This document shows positions 42,457-52,266 of a stretch of 54,777 nucleotides of DNA, in pieces. Numbering within the stretch: position 1 is the first letter of the stretch; every line of letters starts with the position of its first letter. The position numbers were made by a program, and so were the translations under genes. This DNA is from Desulfosarcina sp. (lineage in GTDB: Bacteria; Desulfobacterota; Desulfobacteria; Desulfobacterales; Desulfosarcinaceae). The stretch covers positions 1 through 54,777 of the forward strand of contig JABZFO010000011.1 in NCBI GenBank assembly GCA_014237405.1. Direction: 5' to 3'. The notes under the pieces were generated by a model, which was given only the letters and a program-made list of their open reading frames with translations, was not told where the DNA came from and made no database searches.

Positions 42457-44414
42457 GGTGTCTTCTCCAGTGCGCGGCCGCAGCGGGCCAGGCTTTCAGC
42501 CATCGATGAGATCCGGCCGGCGGCATTTTCAACCACGTCCCGGCCCTTCTGCATCAACGACCCGGTGATCTTCTCTTCAAACAGCGCCTCGATGGCCATC
42601 AATTTGTGGGTGAGCCAGGCCCGGGCCACCGGGCCCAGCAGGGTTTCCAGCTGCTTCAGGTCCGCTTTTTTCATGCCGGCAGTGGCCGGAATGGCGACCA
42701 GGGCATACAGGTCGTTGAGGCCGAATAGTCCGGCCAGCTTCACCTTGATGCCCGCGGCCCCAACGGGATCCCCGGTATGCAGGACATAGGTCACCGCAGC
42801 GGTGGCGGGAATGATGTTGAGCATGGCTGAAAAGGTTTGCCGAATCTGATCGAAGGTCGTCATGCGGGAGCGCTGCTCGCGGGCCAGCCGCTGCAGCTCG
42901 GCTTCCAGCTGGCTGGTGAGGCTGAGCAGGGTCTCCTGCCGGGCCAGCATGTCTTCAACGGCCGCCGACCAGTTCTCGTTGCGAAGTGCCGCCTGCGTTG
43001 CCGCCAAGGCGGGATGAAGGGGAACCTGAAGCGTAAACATATCCGTGTCGGTCCGCCGGTCCGTGGCTCCGGTTTTCCCCGCCAGCCGCTGGACCGCTTC
43101 ATGGAGCGAACCGGCCGCCGGATCCGTTTCAGATAGGTGCAGCACAACCGCCGGATCTACCGCCGCCTTGCGCAGCCCGTTGGCCGCCCGGACAAGATCG
43201 GCCTCCATGGCCGCCGCCATGTCGCCGCCAGCCGGCAACCCGTTTTTTCTTTCTTTGCTGCCGCCCACCCATTTGGCAACCCGCACTAACAGCCGGATAG
43301 GGGTTTCCACCACCCGCCCGGTTTTTCGCATGATCCTGACGTGGGAGGGGTCGGTCTCTTGCCAAATTTCTGAAAACCGGCGAACCACCGCGTCCATGGG
43401 GAGATGCCCCAAGGCTTCCTGGACACTGCGGCGCTGGACCGTGCGAAGGCTCTCCAGGTAGAGTTCCAGATGCCCTCTTGATTCCCCGGCCTCCTGGAAA
43501 AACCGTTGTCCCTGTTCAATCACATCGTTGAAAATAGACCGGTGAAGTTCTCCTCTCACCTGCCGGGGATCCATCTGCGCCAAAGCGGCCATGAGGTCGG
43601 GCTGGCCGTCGTGAACCGGCACGATGGTCATGGGCCGCAGCCCGGCGGCCACCTGATTTTCTTCGCCCGCCCGGTAGATTCCCAGCACATGTTGTTCCGC
43701 CCGCTCGCCATACAGGTTTTGGGACACTGTGCCGGCATGTTCAAGGACTTCTCCGTCGGTAAAACTGGGGTAGACCCGGTAGACCAGGAAACATTTGCGG
43801 GTACCCACGGCGGTAAGCATACGGGCGATGAAATCAGTGTTGTCCCGGTTGTTGTAGTTAGCGTTGGTGAAGATATAGATCAGCACGTCAGCAGCCCGAA
43901 GGGACCGTTCGGCCATCTCCCGGTTCTGGTAGCTGCCTCCCGAGCCGGTGTCAAAATCCGGTGTATCCAGGAGCGCCAGGCCCGCTGGGAGGGTATGGGC
44001 GTAATACAGGAGCGGCTCGCCGGGGGTGGTGAGCTGATCCTTTTCCGCCATCTGCTGCGGCGGGCAGCCAAATGGGTCGAAGAGGGCTTTTGCGATGCCG
44101 GGGGTGTCCCGGTGGGAGGCGCTCAACGAGATGAGAATTCGGCGGTTGATGCCTGCCCGGCCACCGGTAGGAGAGACCGCTTCACCGACGAGGGTGTTGA
44201 ACAGGGTTGACTTGCCCGAGGAGCCACCTCCGCCGATGGCCGCCACAAGAGGAAATTCCGGCATCAACCGTGGAAGCAGGCGGTTATCCACCGCCTGTTT
44301 CCACGCATCGATGGCCGGTCGCGAACCCAGGGCCATCAGGTCGGCCAGGGCTGCGGCATCGCCCTTCAGCGTGCGGACAGCGTCGATGATGCCTTCATCG
44401 TATAGTGGGTCCAC
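42453..44414 (-). CDS. Dynamin-like GTPase, first of a pair
   Basis: The 653-residue protein has a P-loop GGGGSSGKST (about 62-71) and a G3 motif DTPDFDTGSG. The G4 motif is unusual: the expected N/TKxD position reads VYRVYPS. There is an extended helical middle part and a hydrophobic region near residues 545-600 (FSAMLNIIPATAAVTYVL, LYALVAIPATAGM). The paired and overlapping arrangement recalls two-component bacterial dynamins. Nucleotide specificity is uncertain because of the odd G4. Confidence 0.85.
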   Translation of the reverse strand: MDPLYDEGIIDAVRTLKGDAAALADLMALGSRPAIDAWKQAVDNRLLPRLMPEFPLVAAIGGGGSSGKSTLFNTLVGEAVSPTGGRAGINRRILISLSASHRDTPGIAKALFDPFGCPPQQMAEKDQLTTPGEPLLYYAHTLPAGLALLDTPDFDTGSGGSYQNREMAERSLRAADVLIYIFTNANYNNRDNTDFIARMLTAVGTRKCFLVYRVYPSFTDGEVLEHAGTVSQNLYGERAEQHVLGIYRAGEENQVAAGLRPMTIVPVHDGQPDLMAALAQMDPRQVRGELHRSIFNDVIEQGQRFFQEAGESRGHLELYLESLRTVQRRSVQEALGHLPMDAVVRRFSEIWQETDPSHVRIMRKTGRVVETPIRLLVRVAKWVGGSKERKNGLPAGGDMAAAMEADLVRAANGLRKAAVDPAVVLHLSETDPAAGSLHEAVQRLAGKTGATDRRTDTDMFTLQVPLHPALAATQAALRNENWSAAVEDMLARQETLLSLTSQLEAELQRLAREQRSRMTTFDQIRQTFSAMLNIIPATAAVTYVLHTGDPVGAAGIKVKLAGLFGLNDLYALVAIPATAGMKKADLKQLETLLGPVARAWLTHKLMAIEALFEEKITGSLMQKGRDVVENAAGRISSMAESLARCGRALEKTP

Positions 44415-44455
44415 TTGGAAACGGTCTCCTTTCCCAAGGTACCATTATCACACTT

Positions 44456-44600
44456 GACGGCTTCGTAAAAAGCCCAATATCTGCGTTGTGCGGCATTCCT
44501 CGTCACTGCGACGTACAATAAGTACGCTGCCTATGGCACCCGCGATAGCGGTATTCTCAGAATTTGCGAGCCTTGATCTTGAACTTTTTACAAAGCCGTC
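44456..44600. repeat. Fold-back element C
   Basis: The left end GACGGCTTCGTAAAAAG pairs with the right end CTTTTTACAAAGCCGTC (16 of 17). The interior holds the core pieces CAATATCTGCGTTGTG and GAGCCTTGATCTTGAAC in reverse sense compared with element A, and a GTAC-tipped inner hairpin. Confidence 0.85.
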
Positions 44601-44714
44601 TAACTGCTGGCTTTTTGCGAGTCCATCAAACTTCGGACGATGATGAAACGGTTGACAAGTCGCAACCCGTTCCCATCTTTGGAAAATATCGAACTGTCAA
44701 AAATGGAGGGCACC

Positions 44715-44900
44715 ATGGCCTGGATCAACGCCCCCGGCCTGGCCGGCAAAGTTTACGTGCCGGACGATGCCGGGCAGGCGCAAAAAAAATATCCATGTAA
44801 AGCGTGCTTTTCCTGCCAGTGGTGCGACGAGAACCGCTGCCATGTGTGCCGAAACGACCATGCGGATAAACCGGCGCAGTTGGAAAAGCGTACGCCGTAA
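44715..44900 (+). CDS. Small Cys-rich protein, unrecognised
   Basis: The 61-residue protein starts at ATG 44715 with GGAGGG five bases before it. The N-terminus (MAWINAPGLAGKVYVPDD) is followed by six cysteines in CKACFSCQWCDENRCHVC. This spacing could hold an iron-sulfur cluster or zinc. A charged tail ends in KRTP. An upstream in-frame ATG at 44640 is less likely. I do not know its function. A copy of its 3' end and flank lies at 15008-15080. Confidence 0.65.
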   Translation: MAWINAPGLAGKVYVPDDAGQAQKKYPCKACFSCQWCDENRCHVCRNDHADKPAQLEKRTP

Positions 44901-45027
44901 ACAACAAATTGCAAGCACCAAATCTTATTGGAATTTTGAATTTTAGTCCTGTTATTTATTTGTTATTTGGCTTTTGGCTATTGTAATTTTTCTTCTATTT
45001 TCTGACATAAAAAACACGAATTACAAG

Positions 45028-45083
45028 ATTAAGATACTCAATCCCCCAAGCCCTTAATTCCCCAAGCCCTCAATCCCTTCAGC
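45028..45083. repeat. Octamer array next to htpX
   Basis: Contiguous 8-bp units TCAATCCC, CCAAGCCC, TTAATTCC, CCAAGCCC, TCAATCCC end at the htpX stop. The sequence between 44901 and 45027 repeats the AT-rich 3' flank also seen at 15060. Confidence 0.7.
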
Positions 45084-46025
45084 CTATTCACCTTTCAACT
45101 TATCCCAGAACGCCCTGCCGGCGGCTTCCCGGCGATTGCCGCCCGGCGGGGGCGGAGGAGCCGACGGGCCGTCGTGAGGCCGAACACCCCGGAGCCGACT
45201 GATACGTTCCTCCACCGGTGGGTGGGTGGAGAACAGACTCTGCAACCTTTTGCCGGACAATGGGTTGACGATGAACATGTGGGCCGTTGACGGATTGGCA
45301 TCCATGGGAATTCGCCGGGAGTAGGCCTCCAGCTTTTCCAGGGCCCGGGCCAGTCCCTCGGGGCTGCCGGCGATCCGGGCACCGGTGGCATCGGCCAGGT
45401 ATTCCCGGGATCGGGACACGGCCATCTGGATAATCATGGCCGCCATGGGAGCAATGATGGACATGACGATCATGCCGATGGCGCCCATGCCGCCGCCGCT
45501 GTCATCATCCCGGTGCATGCCGCCAAAAATGGCAGACCAGCGCGCCATGGTGGCAAGCAGCATGATGGCCCCGGCCATGGTGGCGGCGATGGTGCCGATT
45601 AGAATGTCCCGATTCTTCACATGGGCCAGTTCATGGGCCAGCACCCCCATCACCTCCTGTCGGTTCATGAGAGTCAACAGCCCCTGGGTGACGGCCACCA
45701 CGGCGTTATCCGGATTTCGTCCCGTAACAAAGGCATTGGGCGCTTCTTTGGGAATGATGTAAACCTTGGGCATGGGCAAGCCCGCCTGACGGGAGAGGGT
45801 CTGCACCATCTCGACCAGTTCAGGGGCCTGTTGGGGCGTCGCCTCACGGGCCTGGTACATTTTCAGTACGATCTTGTCCGAATACCAGTAGCTGAAAAAG
45901 TTCATCCCTGCGGCCACCACCAGGGCAATGATCATCCCCTGGCGCCCCCCAAGCAGGTTGCCAACGATCATGATGAAGGCCGTCATGACGGCCAGCAGAA
46001 GGGTGGTCTTGAGCTGATTGCCCAT
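45084..46025 (-). CDS. htpX: HtpX-type membrane zinc metalloprotease
   Basis: I chose ATG 46025 (AAGGAGAAGA upstream), giving 313 residues. It has two N-terminal helices (about 8-40), the zinc motif HELAH (about 130-134) in [14 protein letters not shown], two further helices and the SRSREYLAD signature with the third zinc ligand Glu. HtpX degrades misfolded membrane proteins. A Pro-rich stretch near the C-terminus is variable. Fold-back element D begins 17 bases upstream of the ATG, and the hsp20-lon-rlpA cluster is divergent. Confidence 0.93.
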   Translation of the reverse strand: MGNQLKTTLLLAVMTAFIMIVGNLLGGRQGMIIALVVAAGMNFFSYWYSDKIVLKMYQAREATPQQAPELVEMVQTLSRQAGLPMPKVYIIPKEAPNAFVTGRNPDNAVVAVTQGLLTLMNRQEVMGVLAHELAHVKNRDILIGTIAATMAGAIMLLATMARWSAIFGGMHRDDDSGGGMGAIGMIVMSIIAPMAAMIIQMAVSRSREYLADATGARIAGSPEGLARALEKLEAYSRRIPMDANPSTAHMFIVNPLSGKRLQSLFSTHPPVEERISRLRGVRPHDGPSAPPPPPGGNRREAAGRAFWDKLKGE

Positions 46026-46041
46026 GCGCGTCTTCTCCTTT

Positions 46042-46183
46042 GAGCCAGTTTCAAACCGCCCCATTTCGGCCAATATCGGCGTTGGGTTCACATTTCAATC
46101 CTCGAAATACTCCATGTATTCCTCCGGTTGAAATGATCACACGCCTTGATCTTGACCGAACTGCAACATTTTGAAACAGGCTC
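46042..46183. repeat. Fold-back element D, upstream of htpX
   Basis: The left end GAGCCAGTTTCAAA pairs with the right end TTTGAAACAGGCTC. Core pieces AACGCCGATATTGG and CGCCTTGATCTTGACC (reverse sense) and an inner hairpin CATTTCAATCC/GGTTGAAATGATC link it to elements A, C and E. It abuts the htpX ribosome site and probably influences that gene. Confidence 0.8.
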
Positions 46184-46409
46184 CTTTGCCTACTATATTT
46201 CCATTTTAACCACGTGTTGAAAAAACAACCTGTGATCGGTTCTCAAACAGGTGCTCAAATATAACACCGATTCGCGCAAAGGCAACAGGGGCGGGGCAGT
46301 CCGCCTTCCTCGCTTTACAACCTCCCGTTTCGGTGCTAACTTTAACACGTTATTGAAACAGCGAGAACCGCAGCACACCCATAACAGGAAACAGGTTCGG
46401 GGAAAAATC

Positions 46410-46862
46410 ATGGACTACATCAAAATTAAATTCGGAAGCAATTTTGATCCCACTGGCCAAGGTCTTGGGAAAACCATCCAGGAAATATTCAGGCCGCGTC
46501 CCGTCAACCCAATGTTTTCGTCCCGGGAGCACATGTGGATGCCACAGATGGACATTTTTGAAACCCCGGAAGAGATTATGATCTGGGCCGAAATTTCCGG
46601 TGTGGAGAAAGACGACCTGGATCTGGAAATCAACTCCAGGGCGGTGAAGGTTTCCGGCATCCGCAAGGAGATGTTCCGGGTGCCCAACGGCACCTACCGG
46701 CTTGCCGAAATCCAGTACGGCCGGTTCGAGCGCATTCTTTATCTGCCATCCCCCGTGGACACGGAGGTGGTTTCGTCAACCTACATCAATGGGCTGCTAA
46801 AAATCAGGATTGCCAAACTCACGCTTGACAAGGTGCATAAGATCCCCATCAGCGAAGAATAG
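46410..46862 (+). CDS. Hsp20/alpha-crystallin small heat-shock protein
   Basis: The 150-residue protein has a variable N-terminus and an alpha-crystallin domain with MDIFETPEEIMIWAEISGV, RYGRFERILYLPSPVD-like strands and the GLLKIRIA motif. It is a holdase that binds unfolding proteins. I chose ATG 46410 because the earlier frame has no ribosome site. It is upstream of lon and divergent from htpX, forming a proteostasis cluster. Confidence 0.9.
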   Translation: MDYIKIKFGSNFDPTGQGLGKTIQEIFRPRPVNPMFSSREHMWMPQMDIFETPEEIMIWAEISGVEKDDLDLEINSRAVKVSGIRKEMFRVPNGTYRLAEIQYGRFERILYLPSPVDTEVVSSTYINGLLKIRIAKLTLDKVHKIPISEE

Positions 46863-46957
46863 CGGTTTGTCCTGACAGGCCCGCGGGCATGTGAAGCGTT
46901 TTCATGCGCACGGGCAGCGGAAGGCCTCACCGATACACACCCTTTAAGGAGGGCGTC

Positions 46958-49209
46958 ATGCAAGACAAGCAACCATCGTTGGACTACAACACGGAAAATA
47001 TTCCAAAAGTGCTCCCTATCCTGCCCCTGTTCGATTCGGCCCTGTTCCCCAAAATGGTATTGCCCCTGGTGGTGATGAAAGGCGAATCGGTCCACCTGAT
47101 AGACGAGGCCATGGCCAACGACCGCATGATCGGCCTCCTGGTGGCCAAAAAGCAGGAGAATGTGAGACCGGATCCCGAAAGCGGAGACCTGGCCACGGTA
47201 GGCACCGCCGCCCTGATCCTCAAGATGGCCAAGGCCGAGGACAACCGGATCCAGCTGCTGGTGCAGGGGCTGAGCCGCTTCCGCGTCAAGTCATTCATGA
47301 ATGGAAAACCCTACCTGGTGGCCGAAGTGGAGCACTTCAGCGATATCGACCACAAGGACAACGAGACCGAAGCCCTTATGGCCAACGTTATCAAGCAGTT
47401 CGGCCGAATCGTGCACCTATCGCCGGGGTTGCCCCAAGAGATCGGCTCCATGGCCACCTCCATCAAGGAACCCGGCACCCTGGCGGACATGGTGGCCTCC
47501 ACGATCAACTCCACACCCGAGGAAAAGCAGCATATTCTGGAGATCCAGAACTCCACCAAACGCCTCAAGGCCGTCACCAAATTGGTTCAACACCAGCTGG
47601 AGATCCTGGAGCTGGGCAACAAGATCCAGTCCCAGGTCAAGGGAGATATGGACAAGCGCCAGCGGGAGTACTACCTTCGCCAGCAGCTCAAGGCCATCAA
47701 AGAGGAGCTGGGGGAAACCGATGAAGCCACGGTAGAGTTGGAGGAATACCGGGCCAAGATCAAAGAGAAAAACCTGCCTGAAGAAGCGGTAAAGGAAGCG
47801 GAGCGGGAGCTGGGTCGGCTCGCGCGCATGCACCCCTCCTCGGCCGAATACACGGTGGCCATGACTTACCTGGACTGGCTCACCGAGCTGCCGTGGAACG
47901 AAAGCACCAAAGACAACCTGGATATCAAGAAAGCGCGCAAGGTGCTTGATGAGGACCATTTCGGCCTGGAAAAGGCCAAGCGGCGTATCATCGAGTACCT
48001 GGCCGTGAGAAAACTCAAGCCTGACTCCAAAGGCCCCATTCTCTGCTTTGCCGGCCCCCCGGGCACCGGCAAGACCTCCCTGGGCAGCTCCATCGCCCGG
48101 GCTCTGGGCCGCAAGTTTCACCGCATTTCCCTGGGCGGCGTGCGCGACGAGGCGGAAATTCGGGGGCACAGGCGCACCTACGTGGGCGCCCTGCCCGGAC
48201 GCATCATTCAGGGACTGCGGCGGACCGGCTCAAACAACCCCGTTTTCATGATGGACGAAATCGACAAGGTGGGCTCCGATTTCCGGGGCGATCCCTCATC
48301 GGCCCTGTTAGAGGTCCTGGACCCGGAGCAGAATTTCTCCTTTTCCGACCACTACCTGGACGTGTCCTTCGACCTGTCCAAGGTCATGTTCATCACCACG
48401 GCCAACGTGCTGGACACTGTCCCCTCGGCCCTGCGGGACCGCATGGAAGTGATCCAGCTGTTAGGGTATACGGAAGACGAGAAGGTCAAAATCGCTGCCC
48501 GGTACCTGATTCCGCGCCAGCGGGAGGCCCACGGCCTCAAGGCCAAGCAGGTCAAGATCACCACCGGTGCGGTTCGCCGAATCATATCCGGCTACACACG
48601 GGAGGCCGGTCTGCGGAACTTGGAGCGGGAGATCGCCACCATCTGCCGGGGGGTGGCCACCGGCATTGCCGAAGGCAAGATCAAGAGAGCCACCATCAAG
48701 GTGAACGATGTGGCCGAATACCTGGGACCGGTCAAGCTTCAGGCGGAAGCCAAGGTCCGCATGACCACCCCCGGCGTGGCCATGGGCATGGCCTGGACCC
48801 CCACCGGAGGCGACTTGCTGTTCATTGAAGCTACGGCCATGAAGGGAAAAAAAGGCCTCACTCTCACCGGCCAGCTGGGAGATGTGATGAAAGAGTCGGC
48901 CACGGCGGCCCTGAGCTTCATCCGCGCCAACGCGAAAAAACTGGGCGTGGATGAAAATTTCTTCGACAAACACGACATTCACATCCATGTGCCCGCCGGC
49001 GCCATCCCCAAGGACGGCCCGTCGGCCGGCGTCACCATACTGTCAAGGAGAAGGTGCTGGCCGCCCACCGGGCCGGCATAAAGACCATCCTTTTGCCCAA
49101 GTGGAACGAAAAGGACCTGGTGGACATCCCCCAGAAAGTGCGCGACGACATCCGGTTCCATTTCATGGAAAAGATGATCGACGTGCTGAAAATAGCCGTC
49201 AAGGAATAA
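46958..49209 (+). pseudogene. lon: ATP-dependent protease Lon, broken in the protease domain
   Basis: The start ATG 46958 has TAAGGAGG upstream. The N-domain (LPILPLFDSALFPKMVLPLV), the AAA+ domain (GPPGTGKTS, FMMDEIDKV) and the protease domain up to DGPSAGVTI with the catalytic Ser are intact. The frame then jumps near 49040, and the ending [19 protein letters not shown], down to the stop at 49209, is in another frame. About 33 codons are missing, including the usual TGEITLRG stretch, with the catalytic Lys (second K of KEK) left out of frame. As written no active Lon is made. The clean ends suggest a lost segment, not slow decay. Confidence 0.88.
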
Positions 49210-49217
49210 ATCCATTG

Positions 49218-49994
49218 ATGGAAAAAACGATATTTCGGGGAAACCACAAGGGAGTGTGCAAGGGCGCACGACGATTGCTGCTGCCCGTGTGTACCGTTGT
49301 TCTATTTCTTTTCCAGGCCTGCGCGTCCACACCGCCGGCTCCGCCGCCCACACCCAAGGGCCACCCCAAACCCTACCGGGTGGGCGGCACCTGGTACAAA
49401 CCCATGCCCCATGCCAAGGACTTCTCCCAGCAGGGCATCGCCTCCTGGTATGGCAAGAAGTTTCACGGACGAAAAACCTCCAGTGGTGAGGTCTACAACA
49501 TGTACGCCATGACTGCCGCCCACAAGACACTGCCCCTGGGCACCTGGGTCCGGGTCCGGCACCTGAACAGCGGCAAGCAGATTGTAGTCCGGGTCAACGA
49601 CCGGGGGCCCTTTATTCACGGCCGAATCATCGATCTCTCCTACACCGCGGCCAAGGAGCTGGACATGGTGGGCCCCGGCACGGCCCGGGTGGAGGTCGTG
49701 GCCCTGGGCGAACGACGTCAGACGGCCTCGGGCGACGCCTTCGTGCCCATGGACTATTACAGCGGCGCATTCACCTTCCAGGTGGGTGCCTTTTCCAGCC
49801 GGGACAATGCGGAGCGTCTTCGGGCCAAGCTGAACCGGACCTTTACCAACGCTCACGTCACGCCCTATGATCGCGGCGATGCAGTCTTCTACCGGGTTCG
49901 TGTGGGTCGCTGCAACGACCTCGAAGCCGCAGTAAAGTATGAGCGGCACCTGGCCAACAACGGGTATCCCGATGCCTTCATCGTGGCGGAATAA
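49218..49994 (+). CDS. rlpA: RlpA-family lipoprotein with SPOR domain
   Basis: The 258-residue protein starts eight bases after lon. A signal peptide (about 20-36) ends in a lipobox-like FLFQAC, so it is a lipoprotein. A double-psi beta-barrel follows (about 75-165) with ASWYGKKFHGRKTSSGE and VNDRGPFIHGRIIDLS, and a SPOR domain (about 185-258) that binds denuded peptidoglycan. RlpA cuts septal glycan strands lacking stem peptides. The catalytic Asp and His regions are present. Confidence 0.92.
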   Translation: MEKTIFRGNHKGVCKGARRLLLPVCTVVLFLFQACASTPPAPPPTPKGHPKPYRVGGTWYKPMPHAKDFSQQGIASWYGKKFHGRKTSSGEVYNMYAMTAAHKTLPLGTWVRVRHLNSGKQIVVRVNDRGPFIHGRIIDLSYTAAKELDMVGPGTARVEVVALGERRQTASGDAFVPMDYYSGAFTFQVGAFSSRDNAERLRAKLNRTFTNAHVTPYDRGDAVFYRVRVGRCNDLEAAVKYERHLANNGYPDAFIVAE

Positions 49995-50029
49995 AAGACG
50001 GAAGGCTGAAGGCGTTTAGAATTATATCT

Positions 50030-50072
50030 TCCTTGGCTATGAGCTTTCAGCTTTGAGCTATAAGCTCATTTC
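50030..50072. repeat. Heptamer array (GAGCTTT type)
   Basis: Contiguous 7-bp units (ATGAGCT, TTCAGCT, TTGAGCT, ATAAGCT) lie in the short gap between rlpA and recD2. Confidence 0.65.
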
Positions 50073-50083
50073 AGGCAACTCCC

Positions 50084-52221
50084 ATGAATCCTCCTTCGGA
50101 AATCACCCTTGCCGGCCGCATCGAGCGGATCACCTATTACAACCGGGAGAATCACTTCACCATCGCCCGGTTCCGTACCGATGAAAACCGCCGAACCATC
50201 ACCATCAAGGGCACCATGCCCGAACCCAGGGTCGGGGAATCCATAACGGTCCGGGGCCGGTGGGAAACCCATCAGGGTTCATCAAGGGCGTGGGCCCCAA
50301 GCTGGTAGACCGGATCATCGCCCATTTCAAGGCCGGCACCCTGAAGGTAATCGAAGCAGATCCGGACCGGCTCACCGAGGTGGCCGGCATCGGCAAAAAG
50401 ACCGCCCGACGCATCGCCGAGGCCTGGCAGTCCCACCATGCGGCCAGGCAGCTCATGCGGTTTCTAGAGGAAAACGGCGTGGACACCGCCTACGCTGCCC
50501 GCTTGCTGCAAGAGTATGGTAACGATGTAATCGACATTTTGTGCAACGATCCATACCGGGTGGCTGAAGAGATTCCCCGGATCGGTTTTCTCATTGCCGA
50601 TGCCATCGTACGACACGCCGACACGCCGGTGGATGAATTGGACCGGGCAAAAGCCTGCATGCTTCACCTGTTCGAGCAGGCCGTAGATCAGGGGCACGCG
50701 TACATCGCGCAGAATAAGCTTTTCGACCAGTGCCAAAAGGCCTTCGATGTCGGACCGGAAACCGGGACGGCCGCCCTGGAGCACCTGGTTCAAGCGGGCG
50801 AGCTGGTGGTGGCAACCGAATCACATGATACGGATTCGCCCCTGGTCTTTCCCAAAATGCTCCACCAGGCCGAAGCCGTCATCGCCCGCCGCATCGAAGC
50901 CATGCAGGCCGTTCCCCTGGCCGACACGCCGCCGGACAGCCGGTTGATTACCGAGGAAGTACTGAAAAAACTGTCCATTGCCCTTTCCGCGCAGCAGGAG
51001 GAAATTCTGTCACAGATTCTCTCCCACAAGGTGTCGGTGGTCACCGGCGGTCCCGGCACCGGTAAGACCACGTTGATCCGCTCCATCACCGCCGTCATGG
51101 AGAGACTGGGGCGCCGGGTGATGCTGGCGGCGCCAACGGGCCGGGCTGCCCGACGGCTTTCCGAAGTGACGGGCCGGCCGGCGGCCACCCTGCACAAGGC
51201 ATTGGGGTACAACCTGGCCGACGGCCAGTTCGAGCGCACCGAAGACGATCCCCTGGCGGCCAATGTGGTCATCGTGGACGAAGCCTCCATGGTGGACACC
51301 CTGCTCATGGCGCACCTGATCCGGGCCGTGCCGGTGACCGCCAGTCTCATCCTGGTGGGGGATGTGTTCCAGTTGCCGTCGGTGGGGCCGGGAAACGTGC
51401 TGGCAGACCTGATCCGTTCCCAAAAGATAATAACCTTGAAACTGACGGAGATCTTCCGCCAGGACGAGCAGAGCCCCATCGTCGTCAACGCCCATCGGGT
51501 TCGAAACGGCCAGCCGCCGGTCATGGCTCCACCAGACGACCCGGACTCGCTGTCCGAGTTTTACTTCATGGAACAATCCGATCCTGAAAAGGTGGTGGAA
51601 ATGGTGGTCAGGCTCTGCCGGCGGGAGATCCCCCGTCATTTCAGGCTGGACCCCATACGCGACATTCAGGTGCTCACCCCCATGCATCGCGGCCCGGTAG
51701 GCACGCTCAACCTGAACCGGGTGATCCAGGGCGCCCTGAACCCCGCCAGCGAGCAGGTGGAAGTGATGGGCAGCCGGTTCAAGGTGGGCGACAAGGTGAT
51801 GCACCTTCGCAACAACTACCGCAAAGAGGTGTTCAACGGGGACATAGGTATCATGGACAGCATCGATCTGGAGAAGGAGCGTGCCGAGGTGGACTACGAC
51901 GGTCGGAAGGTGTCCTACGACTTCGTGGAACTGGACGAGCTGACCCTGGCCTATGCCATCTCCGTGCACAAATCCCAGGGATCGGAATACCCGGCGGTGG
52001 TAATCCCCCTGCTCACCCAGCACTACATCATGCTCCAGCGCAACCTGCTCTACACCGCCCTGACTCGCGGGAAACAGCTGGTGGTCATGGTGGGTACCGC
52101 CAAGGCCCTGAACGTGGCCTTGAGGAACGATAGGCCCCGGCAGCGGCGATCCATGCTGGCCCGGCGCCTGAACCCGGAATTGACTGAAGACGGAGGTCGG
52201 AAAAGACCGCAGGTTGCTTGA
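50084..52221 (+). pseudogene. recD2: RecD2/YrrC-type helicase, broken near the N-terminus
   Basis: The N-terminal frame from ATG 50084 (OB-like domain, SITVRGRWETH) ends abnormally. From SGFIKGVGPKLVDRII onward the protein continues in another frame to 52221. It has tandem helix-hairpin-helix motifs, a Walker A GGPGTGKTT, DEASMVD, and a C-terminal helicase motif VHKSQGSEYPAVV. RecD2 is a 5'-3' DNA helicase. In relatives about 28 residues lie between ETH and SGFIKG, so roughly 85 bases are missing near 50270-50275. An internal start at 50260 would give a protein lacking the N-terminal domain. Confidence 0.85.
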
Positions 52222-52262
52222 ATTCCCTCGCCCCGTTGGGGAGAGGGCCAGGGTGAGGGAAA
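52222..52262. repeat. Intergenic hairpin repeat (CCCTCGCCC type), copy 1
   Basis: CCCTCGCCCCGTTGGGGAGA with GGGTGAGGG downstream forms a hairpin. A second copy, with a CACTCGGGGAGAGGG middle, is at 53431-53471. This kind of repeat occurs between genes in many proteobacteria. Confidence 0.6.
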
Positions 52263-52266
52263 AATA

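Noticed and set aside
41533-42789. 418-codon plus-strand open frame across the two GTPase genes
   Set aside because: It is a shadow frame spanning two real genes that have P-loops on the other strand.
49302-49949. 215-codon minus-strand frame opposite rlpA
   Set aside because: The opposite strand has a lipoprotein signal, RlpA barrel and SPOR motifs.
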